From Legionellaceae bacterium UBA6148 (GTDB taxonomy: Bacteria; Pseudomonadota; Gammaproteobacteria; Legionellales; Legionellaceae), in the NCBI GenBank assembly GCA_002423125.1, contig DIUW01000029.1, positions 1 to 19,733 on the forward strand: a stretch of 19,733 nt of DNA. Reading direction: 5' to 3'. Below, in pieces: positions 7,001-13,332 of this stretch (position 1 is the stretch's first letter; each line of letters starts with the position of its first letter). A program made the position numbers and the translations under genes. The notes beneath the pieces were generated by a model that saw only the letters and a list, made by a program, of their open reading frames with translations, did not search any database and was not told the origin of the DNA.

Positions 7001-8221
7001 CCACTCTGCAGCATAATGTAAGACCATCGAATGGCCGCGGTAAGGTATGGAATGACGCTCAAATCCAGTCGTCTTTGCGAACGCCGGAGGTTCAGAATAC
7101 TGACCCATCGAACCATTGACAGAATAGGTCATTAACAAGTCTGCTGAAGTTGCTTCTTTATCCTGCCTCCAAAATACATCCAGACCCGTAATTTCAAAAT
7201 AAAGGCCCGTTCCAGTGGTGCTCCTATCATGAAAATTGACCTGTTCTATGTTATCCGGACAACGCAACAACGTTTCTAAAACACCCCCTGTCGCCCTATC
7301 CAGGATAAAAATAGGTTCCTTCATCAATGTCAATCGATCACGCAGCAACGTGGATGCTTTTTGTTTAGGAGGTGAAATAATCATTGACGCCACTAAGGGA
7401 TCGACAATAGTCTGCACTTCGGCAACGGTCTCCGAGGCACAACGAACCTTAAATTCCAGATAAGGCGTATCCAGGCGATATCCAAAACTGCAACTGATTC
7501 CGTTTAATGCGGTTTCAAGTATTGCGGCCACCTGCCCTTCCGCAACACCAAACAATTGCCATGAAAGTAATTTTTTTTGACTATGCTGTGTGTTTTGCAA
7601 ATATGGCAACACATAATCATTAAACATCGGCAAACATTCACGCGGTGGTCCCGGCAATAACACAATCAATTTGTCTTCCCAATAACTTCCTTCAATTTCC
7701 CCTTCTCCCCAGACATGGGGAGAAGGGGTCCGTAGGGCGGATGAGGGGATTTTGAATACGTTATTTGATGTTGGGTAGCGAGGTACCTGAGGTGCTTTAA
7801 CTGAAAATAGACAGCCTTGAGCAGTACCATTGGGATTCGGTAGTATGGTTGCATTGGGAGGAAAGAGTGCTTGCAGTCGATTACCATCATCAAAGGGAAG
7901 ATTAGCTCGCTTTATACGCGCTTGAATATGATCAAGTGCTTCAGCATATTCAACTAACTCTAATCCAAAATAACGTGCAAACGCGAATCGAGTTCGGTCA
8001 TCTGAAGTTGGGCCGAGTCCTCCGATGCTCACAATCACAGAATGCTTCTGTGCCAAAAAAGAAATGGCATCAGCAAGATCATGCTCTTTATCGCTGCATG
8101 TTACTTGTAAGCCGAGCGGAATGCCATCTGAACTCAATGCCTTAGCAATATAATGACCATTGGTATTCAAGGTATCGCCGTGAATAATTTCATCGCCTGT
8201 CGCCAAAATAGCGAGTGTCAT
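6959..8221 (-). CDS. cinA: CinA-family protein with in-frame palindromic insert and degenerate C-domain
   Basis: The N-terminal MoaB/MogA-like CinA domain is clear: MTLAILATGDEIIHGDTLN at the start, GGLGPTSDDRT near 67-77, LFPPNATILPNPNGTAQG, and LLPGPPREC after the insert. The ATG at 8221 gives this canonical N-terminus; an in-frame ATG at 8233 and TTG at 8290 are also open. Between GTAQGCLFSV and KLIVLLPGPP lie about 40 extra residues (roughly 142-182) encoded by a palindromic repeat (7695-7798), with no stop or frameshift. In intact CinA these two parts are separated by only a short loop. The C-terminal half aligns loosely with the PncC nicotinamide-nucleotide amidase domain, but the ESCTGG signature reads DRATGG, so the catalytic Ser is probably lost. 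Likely role: pyridine nucleotide salvage, perhaps only through the N-domain pyrophosphatase. The 3' end overlaps obgE by 42 bp. Confidence 0.85.
   Translation of the reverse strand: MTLAILATGDEIIHGDTLNTNGHYIAKALSSDGIPLGLQVTCSDKEHDLADAISFLAQKHSVIVSIGGLGPTSDDRTRFAFARYFGLELVEYAEALDHIQARIKRANLPFDDGNRLQALFPPNATILPNPNGTAQGCLFSVKAPQVPRYPTSNNVFKIPSSALRTPSPHVWGEGEIEGSYWEDKLIVLLPGPPRECLPMFNDYVLPYLQNTQHSQKKLLSWQLFGVAEGQVAAILETALNGISCSFGYRLDTPYLEFKVRCASETVAEVQTIVDPLVASMIISPPKQKASTLLRDRLTLMKEPIFILDRATGGVLETLLRCPDNIEQVNFHDRSTTGTGLYFEITGLDVFWRQDKEATSADLLMTYSVNGSMGQYSEPPAFAKTTGFERHSIPYRGHSMVLHYAAEWLSFRILHVIDQIH
7695..7798 (-). repeat. palindromic element inserted in frame in cinA
   Basis: About 104 bp. On the minus strand it matches 10373-10477 (plus) and 17611-17708 (minus). 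The core hairpin has 12-bp exact arms, 7699-7710 and 7717-7728 (CCCCTTCTCCCC / GGGGAGAAGGGG), with loop AGACAT. The flanking conserved part includes GTAGGGCGGATGAGGGGATTT and CATCAAATAA (complement). Read in the gene it encodes KIPSSALRTPSPHVWGEG. Confidence 0.88.
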
Positions 8222-8241
8222 ATTGGATCTCATTGTTTCAA

Positions 8242-8285
8242 CCTGGAAAAAGCCATTGTAGTAGCCTTCAACTGCTTTTTCCAGG
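8242..8285 (-). other. hairpin in the leader of the cinA-family gene
   Basis: Exact 12-bp arms CCTGGAAAAAGC (8242-8253) and GCTTTTTCCAGG (8274-8285) with a 20-bp loop, lying between the upstream gene's stop (8287) and the cinA start. No T-run follows on either side, so an intrinsic terminator is unlikely. It could modulate translation of cinA. Confidence 0.5.
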
Positions 8286-8286
8286 A

Positions 8287-8676
8287 TCAAGGTCTGAAAT
8301 CTTTCTTCGGTTCAACACCTTTATCTGCAGAAGCCTGAAAGAAAGACAAAGAATTCATTTTTTGAACTTCAAAAACACTAATATAGAGCGCTTTATATAT
8401 TGCACCAAGAAACGGTTTAGTTGGATTAGGTTGATTATGAAATGACTTATCTTCGCGATGTAACGTTGCAAGAAATTGAACTCTAAAGTTATTTTTTATC
8501 GCTGAATTTTTTTTATTCGGATGTGATTCAAAATTGGTTAAATTTTTTACTAGTGCCGTTGCCAATTGAACCATATGAGAATCATTGTTCTGCATACCAT
8601 GACGTCGCATCTTCTCAATCGATCGATATAAATCATGATAGGGAGAATTACTTGTATGGGATGTTTTTTTCATCAT
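8287..8676 (-). CDS. hypothetical protein, 129 aa
   Basis: I do not recognise this protein. It begins with two ATG codons at 8676 and 8673; GAGG lies 5 bp upstream of the first. The sequence is polar and basic, rich in Asn, Lys, His and Ser, with a helical middle (DSHMVQLATALVKNLTNF, about 32-49) and a mildly hydrophobic stretch FLGAIYKALYISVFEV (about 89-104). There is no signal peptide. It lies upstream of cinA in the same direction with a 65-bp gap containing a hairpin. Its composition resembles the AT-rich accessory region that follows more than the housekeeping genes. Orphan accessory gene; function unknown. Confidence 0.55.
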   Translation of the reverse strand: MMKKTSHTSNSPYHDLYRSIEKMRRHGMQNNDSHMVQLATALVKNLTNFESHPNKKNSAIKNNFRVQFLATLHREDKSFHNQPNPTKPFLGAIYKALYISVFEVQKMNSLSFFQASADKGVEPKKDFRP

Positions 8677-8833
8677 TACGCCTCATCATGTATATGAAAT
8701 AATTCAATGGTAATGTTTAGTGTAGACTAAAAAATTGATTTAACATTTTCAAAACAATACATCTGACAAAACCGATGATCAAAGTCTTATTTTTACTTCA
8801 TCCGTATCATTTTATATTATTTATGTATTTTTA

Positions 8834-8862
8834 TTGAGAAAATGTTTGCGTATACGTACAAT
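8834..8862 (+). promoter_or_regulatory. sigma-70 type promoter of the 8970-10374 gene pair
   Basis: TTGAGA (8834-8839), 17-bp spacer, TACAAT (8857-8862), each hexamer with five of six consensus bases. It lies about 108 bp before the ATG at 8970, giving a leader of roughly 100 nt. Confidence 0.6.
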
Positions 8863-8969
8863 GTAGCTTGTAGCTATTCGCACCTACCTGTCGACGTTCC
8901 GTGGTTTGTTCGCGAAATCCACAGAGGCGTGTAAAAATCAACCTTATTTTTATATGGAGAATTTTTTTT

Positions 8970-9701
8970 ATGACTGCAGCGATATATAAGATTGTTAATG
9001 ATCAATTTGATAAAGAATTAATGAATGTTCTTAAAAAGAAAAGAGATCTTTTTTTATCATCGCCCATAGAGTTTCATGAAGATTTCATGATGTTTGTTGT
9101 AAAAAAATATTGTAGACATCCTGATGGCAGATCCATTCGATCAGACATCAGCTTAACTGAAAATGAATTAGAGACAATATTGGATAAAAAAACTCTTTTT
9201 GATGCATTTATTTCTCATTTCTTGCTCTCACTCGAAGATGCTTTAAGATTTCAGTTAGAAGAAAAGCCTACCGATCTTACCGATAGTGAAATTAAGCATC
9301 GCCGTAATTTTTTGGAGGGCTTAAAAAATATACTTAAGGGTGATAACAATAACCCATGGCAAGAATCTTACTCTAGTCAACCGTTGGAATTTAAATTAAA
9401 AAAAATCGAAAAATTAGCGGAACATCTTGCCAATACCAACATTGAGCCTTTTAAAGATAAAAAAACGTTAGGTATCTTTGAAATAATTTACAATTTATTG
9501 ACATTATCTTTAATTGGAATTTTATCAGGATTTCGCTTTAGATCACCTTTGGTCCAACAGCACACCTATGGCTTATTGTCATTTAAAACCCCACAGACCC
9601 TTGGAATTGAGCGAACTAAGGCTCTAATAGATAAGTTGGATGCTATTAAAAGGGTCTTAGAAAATGATGATACACCTCAGGCTTCAATCTCGAGTATTTA
9701 A
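8970..9701 (+). CDS. hypothetical protein, 243 aa, helical, one hydrophobic segment
   Basis: Not recognised. The ATG at 8970 follows TGGAGA at 9 bp spacing; an upstream in-frame GTG at 8901 gives an unlikely Arg- and Phe-rich extension and is rejected. The protein is mostly charged and apparently helical. Residues 1-95 are Lys/Glu/Asp/Phe-rich, then come KKIEKLAEHLANTN (about 147-160), a hydrophobic stretch FEIIYNLLTLSLIGILSGF (about 172-190) that could be a membrane anchor, and a final helix ending in a Ser-rich tail. No signal peptide. It lies 40 bp upstream of the CHAP amidase on the same strand with one promoter ahead of both. Being AT-rich, orphan and membrane-touching, it could be a secreted effector, but nothing proves this. 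Confidence 0.65.
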   Translation: MTAAIYKIVNDQFDKELMNVLKKKRDLFLSSPIEFHEDFMMFVVKKYCRHPDGRSIRSDISLTENELETILDKKTLFDAFISHFLLSLEDALRFQLEEKPTDLTDSEIKHRRNFLEGLKNILKGDNNNPWQESYSSQPLEFKLKKIEKLAEHLANTNIEPFKDKKTLGIFEIIYNLLTLSLIGILSGFRFRSPLVQQHTYGLLSFKTPQTLGIERTKALIDKLDAIKRVLENDDTPQASISSI

Positions 9702-9741
9702 AGTCTTAAAAAACTACCGAATCGAAGTCAGGGGTCCTCAA

Positions 9742-10374
9742 ATGTTCAAGTTATTTATTTATAGTTCCTTAGTCGCTCTCATGGGGATAAGTAGCCCATG
9801 TGACGCTCATGAATCAGGTTGTAGTGAGCATTGTAATGCCGCATTTGGTTCGTTTATTGGTCAGTCATTTTTAACAAAAGCATATAGCAACTGCAGTGGT
9901 CATTGTGTAAAAAATGACGATAATTTTGTAATGATAAACCAGCAGGACAACAAAATATTCACGGGGATGAAATGGCAGTGTGTTGAGTATTCACGGCGTT
10001 GGTTGATTGAAAATCAGGGCATTACCTTTGGAGATGTGGAATATGCCTACCATATTTGGAATTTAAAGTTTGGGGAAACGATCGATACCCATGTTCATGT
10101 CCCCTTATTACGTTTTACAAACAAAACCACCACAGAAGCCCCTCAAGTGGGCGATTTACTCATTTACAGCAATGCATTAGCCATCACGGGTCATGTTGCT
10201 GTCATCGTTAGCGTCAATGAAGACAACATCACACTAGCCGAACAAAATTATTTTAACCGTCTTTGGGAAGGTAAAGATTATGCGCGGCGGTTGTTATTAG
10301 ACAAAGACGATCAAGGTCATTATCGAATTTTTGATGATTCATTGATGGGATGGGTTCGGTTCAAAAAATCGTAA
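9742..10374 (+). CDS. secreted CHAP-domain amidase (glutathionylspermidine amidase-like)
   Basis: 210 residues. The N-terminus MFKLFIYSSLVALMGISSPCDA is a Sec signal peptide, probably cleaved after residue 22; the Cys at 20 does not sit in a proper lipobox. The rest is a CHAP (NlpC/P60-clan) cysteine amidase: MKWQCVEYSRRWL gives the nucleophile Cys80, GHVAVI gives His151 and AEQN gives Asn169. Spacing and surrounding residues match the amidase half of glutathionylspermidine synthetase/amidase and trypanothione synthetase better than phage endolysins. The synthetase half is absent. Two extra Cys pairs (27/31, 51/55) suggest disulfides after export. It could cleave peptidoglycan cross-peptides or glutathionylspermidine-like amides; the substrate is not decided by sequence. 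The start is fixed by AGGGG 7 bp upstream and the signal peptide. A palindromic element starts at its stop codon. Confidence 0.85.
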   Translation: MFKLFIYSSLVALMGISSPCDAHESGCSEHCNAAFGSFIGQSFLTKAYSNCSGHCVKNDDNFVMINQQDNKIFTGMKWQCVEYSRRWLIENQGITFGDVEYAYHIWNLKFGETIDTHVHVPLLRFTNKTTTEAPQVGDLLIYSNALAITGHVAVIVSVNEDNITLAEQNYFNRLWEGKDYARRLLLDKDDQGHYRIFDDSLMGWVRFKKS

Positions 10375-10477
10375 AGCATCTCAGGTACCTCGGTACCCCA
10401 CAACATCAAATAATTTATTCAAAATTCCCTCATCCGCCCTACGGGCACCTTCTCTCCATGTCTGGGGAGAAGGGAAA
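10373..10477 (+). repeat. palindromic element, intergenic copy
   Basis: Third copy of the element found in cinA and in the giant gene, here in plus orientation. It begins at the stop codon of the CHAP gene and ends about 10 bp before the 3' end of the convergent 212-aa gene. Core arms 10448-10457 and 10464-10473 (CCTTCTCTCC / GGGGAGAAGG, one G-T mismatch), loop ATGTCT. Its left part CTCAGGTACCTCG matches the cinA copy exactly. Confidence 0.88.
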
Positions 10478-10487
10478 ACTTGGTCTA

Positions 10488-11126
10488 TCAACGAGTGTGA
10501 TGATAGCCCGAGCCACCCGCATATGGTTGTTGATAAGCACTGCATCCAGGATTATTGTTATCTGGAGGAGAATGAAAGAATCCTGGACGACCAGGGAGTG
10601 GAGCAGATGAATAAACAGATCGTTGCATCTGGTTTCCATTAGCATTAGCATAAAAACCGCGCGCCATAGGCTGCTGATGTCCATGGACATTAGGACTAAA
10701 AAAAGGTGCCGCATCCTGATGCACATGGACGCGGGGATCATGGTACCTGTGATGACCTGAATTCCGCCAGTTCCCCCAGCCAGAAAACCAGCTTTGATCA
10801 GAAAACCACGGTCTAGAAAGCCACGGACTAGAAAACCAAGGAGTAGGACTAGAATACCAATTTACAAACCGTCCCCAATAACCTGGGGAATCATTAAAAA
10901 CAATCGGCCCAGTCCCCCTGCCCGATCCAAAGCTGCGATAGCAAAATTGACTGAGCGAGCCGAGTATGATCCCCCCAGCAGCAAGTGATAATCCTGAGAA
11001 TAGTGCAACTCCTATGGGAGCTGCCGATGCAAGAGCACCTACGGCGAAAATAGTTCCAGCAGCAATTGACGCCAAACAGGCAAATTTAAAAAAATGATTA
11101 TCATTGCGTTGCGTAACATTGGTCAT
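10488..11126 (-). CDS. hypothetical membrane-anchored protein with PWFSx repeats, 212 aa
   Basis: Not recognised. The ATG at 11126 follows AGAGGAG at 5 bp spacing; the GTG at 11132 overlaps that site and is rejected. Residues about 13-60 form two hydrophobic helices (FKFACLASIAAGTIFAVGALAS and PIGVALFSGLSLAAGGIILGSL), a likely hairpin anchor. The rest is low complexity: a pentapeptide repeat PWFSS/PWLSR/PWFSD followed by SWFSGWGNW (about 96-120), then a His/Tyr/Asn/Gly/Pro-rich tail ending GGSGYHHTR. It lies 11 bp after ispA and is the last gene of the FAD-oxidoreductase/xseB/ispA operon, the place where dxs is found in many relatives. The tail may lie outside the membrane and bind metals or a surface, but that is a guess. 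Confidence 0.65.
   Translation of the reverse strand: MTNVTQRNDNHFFKFACLASIAAGTIFAVGALASAAPIGVALFSGLSLAAGGIILGSLSQFCYRSFGSGRGTGPIVFNDSPGYWGRFVNWYSSPTPWFSSPWLSRPWFSDQSWFSGWGNWRNSGHHRYHDPRVHVHQDAAPFFSPNVHGHQQPMARGFYANANGNQMQRSVYSSAPLPGRPGFFHSPPDNNNPGCSAYQQPYAGGSGYHHTR
10797..10841. repeat. three 15-bp tandem units encoding PWFSx
   Basis: Units at 10797-10811, 10812-10826 and 10827-10841 share the pattern nCTAGAAAnCCACGG with one to three changes each. In frame on the minus strand they encode the pentapeptide repeat of the 212-aa protein; degenerate units flank them. Confidence 0.75.
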
Positions 11127-11137
11127 ATTCACTCCTC

Positions 11138-12022
11138 TTATGTACGTTGATGTAAAACACGAGTTAAATCGTTCAGAGTATTCGCCCTAGGTCCGAGTGC
11201 TTCAAGTGCCAAATGAGCTTTTTCATAATATTGATTAATTAAATCAAGCAGATCTCGTTTATCAAACAAACTTGCATAGGTGGTTTTTTTATTGGCTTCA
11301 TCTGAGGCACGATTCTTGCCTGAGACCCCAATGCTGCTATATCGGTCATTGTAATCATCTTGCATTTGAAAAACAATGCCCAGATAAGAAGCAAATTGAA
11401 AAAGAGATGCCGATGTGGTCTCAGAAGGCTCCCCCGCGAGTAGCGCCATATTAATGCACGCGCTAAACAAAGTGCCTGTTTTTAGGTAATGTATCTGCCG
11501 TAGTTTTTCTTCAGTGATCCGCGATTGACTGAGTTCAGATAAATCAAGACTCTGACCACTGACCATACCTGCGAATCCACTGGAGTTTATTAACTCCAGT
11601 GTAATTTGAATCACTTGACGTTCAGGAAGCATGTTTGGTAACTGGGTCAACAGCAGGCTATTTGCAAGCCCCTGCATGCCGTCTCCTACTAATATAGCAG
11701 TTGCCTCATCAAATGCCCGATGACAGGTTGCGCGACCGCGCCGAAAATCGTCATTATCCATGGCCGGTAGATCATCATGAACCAGTGAATAACAATGCAT
11801 TAACTCAATGGCTGCAGCAATGCTATCCAGACTTTCAATCCTTGCATTGGCCAACTCACCACACAGATAAACCAAAATGGGTCGAAGACGTTTCCCACCT
11901 GGAAATAAATTGTATAAAATTGCATCTTTTAGTAAGGGGGAAGGAATATCTGCTTGCTCAACAACATTGCGTAAGAAAGCATTATGACGATCAACATATT
12001 TTGTAATAATAGAATGATTCAT
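11138..12022 (-). CDS. ispA: (2E,6E)-farnesyl diphosphate synthase IspA
   Basis: Condenses dimethylallyl and geranyl diphosphate with isopentenyl diphosphate to farnesyl diphosphate, the precursor of undecaprenyl phosphate and of the IspB substrate. 294 residues, typical for the family. Visible: GGKRLRP at 42-48, first Asp-rich motif HDDLPAMDNDDFRRG at 82-96 in the bacterial form with two residues inserted between the Asps, KTGTLF at 181-186, and second Asp-rich motif QDDYNDR at 221-227. Upstream of the first motif MHCYSLVH is close to the E. coli-type short-chain pattern. The ATG overlaps the xseB stop as ATGA, showing translational coupling. The usual downstream dxs is missing; a low-complexity membrane protein follows. 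Confidence 0.95.
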   Translation of the reverse strand: MNHSIITKYVDRHNAFLRNVVEQADIPSPLLKDAILYNLFPGGKRLRPILVYLCGELANARIESLDSIAAAIELMHCYSLVHDDLPAMDNDDFRRGRATCHRAFDEATAILVGDGMQGLANSLLLTQLPNMLPERQVIQITLELINSSGFAGMVSGQSLDLSELSQSRITEEKLRQIHYLKTGTLFSACINMALLAGEPSETTSASLFQFASYLGIVFQMQDDYNDRYSSIGVSGKNRASDEANKKTTYASLFDKRDLLDLINQYYEKAHLALEALGPRANTLNDLTRVLHQRT

Positions 12023-12234
12023 TCATCGAACTCATGAGGAAATTCTTTATGAGTAGAAAGTATTTCGATTTTTTGTTCTGCTTCACTCAGTATCTTTTGG
12101 CATTTTTGCGCAAGGTTAATGCCTTTCTCGTAGTGCTTCAAGGACTCCTCAAGCGATAAATCACCTTTTTCTAATTGCCCAACAATGGTTTCTAATTCTG
12201 TAAGAGAGTGTTCAAACGGTATAGGTTTGCTCAT
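12019..12234 (-). CDS. xseB: exodeoxyribonuclease VII small subunit
   Basis: 71 residues, slightly shorter than E. coli XseB (80). It is the small subunit that binds XseA in exonuclease VII, which degrades single-stranded DNA in mismatch and other repair. The family signature is clear: FEHSLTELETIVGQLEKGDLSLEESLKHYEKGINLAQKC, a two-helix coiled coil. XseA is not in the window. The stop overlaps the ispA start (ATGA) and the start lies 8 bp after the stop of the FAD oxidoreductase, so all three are one transcript. Confidence 0.93.
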   Translation of the reverse strand: MSKPIPFEHSLTELETIVGQLEKGDLSLEESLKHYEKGINLAQKCQKILSEAEQKIEILSTHKEFPHEFDE

Positions 12235-12242
12235 GTTGATTC

Positions 12243-13280
12243 CTAGTAGTTGAGCCAGATGGGCATGATTTTATCAAGATATGTCATAAATTTCCACATT
12301 CCAACTTGAGTTTCAAGGTTTCCTAAAGGATCGTGCTTATGTTCTGGATAAGCGATACCCAGACCAAATAACCCTCGCGCAAGGATCCCCGTGCGTGGAT
12401 TATAATCGAGATGGCCATAATCACCAACGGTGATACTGTTTCGGCGTTTAAAACCCACAGCATCAATTGAGCGATTACATCGTGGTAAATAACGCTCAAG
12501 ATTTAATGGCGTGTTGTGGATCCGAACGAGATTTTTGGGCAAGGTTCCGTCAATAAATTCTCGCGCCCAATCAGCGGTTGTGCCTTTCAAACCGGTGTTG
12601 TCAAATAAAATCCAGTTACCTTGATTCACTGCATATCGGCAAGGACTTCGGTAAAAATTAATGATTTTATGAACGTTTAACTCCACTAAATAACGAATAA
12701 TCATAATAGCGGAATGTGATGAACCAAATACAGCAAACGTATGCGTTGGATCGATCGATTGACGTAAACGCTCCTTATCAATTGCAATATCAAACGAAAT
12801 GGATTCAACCGCAGGATGGTGCAATGTCTCTGATTCAGCGCCTACCGTAAGAACAACATGACGCGCTATGCACGTCTCTTTTCCTTCTATCACCCAATGA
12901 CCATCAAGGCGTTTTAAATGATGGGCACTCCCCTTAATGGATCTCACTTTGGTCAACAAATGGTTTGTAACCCATTGAAGTGGTTCAACCATATAATGCA
13001 ATGCGCATGTATCATTTTCAGGCAAATGATTGAGCCCAAAATCAATCGGTGCGGTTGCATACTGGAACGCGTTTGACGCCATTAGGAAATTATGAAACAG
13101 TCTCACTTCGGTATTACTCGATACATTCGACCATAAACGACCCAAATCACCGACATTAAAATAAGGGTCGATCCATATAATATGATCCGGCTTGACTCCA
13201 TGATCGATTAAACGACCAACTGCAGCAATTCCTGCTGGCCCTGCCCCGATTATAGCCCATTCAAAAGAAGTGTGATTCAT
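12243..13280 (-). CDS. FAD/NAD(P)-binding oxidoreductase, 345 aa
   Basis: The first Rossmann fold carries GAGPAG at 12-17 (FAD), followed by IIWIDP with the acidic residue at the end of the second strand. A second dinucleotide motif FGSSHSA at 185-191 fits NADPH binding in flavoprotein monooxygenase-like or lysine/ornithine N-hydroxylase-like proteins. There is no CxxC redox pair, so it is not a thioredoxin or glutathione reductase. Near the C-terminus GLFGLGIAYPE contributes the usual third FAD contact. Substrate unknown. No signal peptide, so cytoplasmic. The start ATG (13280) lies 52 bp from divergent radA. It is the first gene of an operon with xseB and ispA. Confidence 0.8.
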   Translation of the reverse strand: MNHTSFEWAIIGAGPAGIAAVGRLIDHGVKPDHIIWIDPYFNVGDLGRLWSNVSSNTEVRLFHNFLMASNAFQYATAPIDFGLNHLPENDTCALHYMVEPLQWVTNHLLTKVRSIKGSAHHLKRLDGHWVIEGKETCIARHVVLTVGAESETLHHPAVESISFDIAIDKERLRQSIDPTHTFAVFGSSHSAIMIIRYLVELNVHKIINFYRSPCRYAVNQGNWILFDNTGLKGTTADWAREFIDGTLPKNLVRIHNTPLNLERYLPRCNRSIDAVGFKRRNSITVGDYGHLDYNPRTGILARGLFGLGIAYPEHKHDPLGNLETQVGMWKFMTYLDKIMPIWLNY

Positions 13281-13292
13281 AAAGGTTTCACG

Positions 13293-13298
13293 TATAAT
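13293..13298 (+). promoter_or_regulatory. candidate -10 box of radA
   Basis: A perfect TATAAT in the 52-bp gap between divergent genes, 34 bp before the radA ATG. No good -35 hexamer is seen, so support is limited. Confidence 0.3.
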
Positions 13299-13332
13299 TT
13301 ATCGATAAAAGCGTAATTTAACCGAGAATCAC

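Noticed and set aside
8222..8290. Longer CinA start at TTG 8290
   Set aside because: It would run through the leader hairpin and adds 23 residues before the canonical MTLAILATGDE; the ATG at 8221 or 8233 is more likely.
10350..10741. Short ORFs on both strands around the intergenic palindromic element
   Set aside because: They arise from the repeat and from the shadow of the 212-aa gene; no ribosome binding sites.
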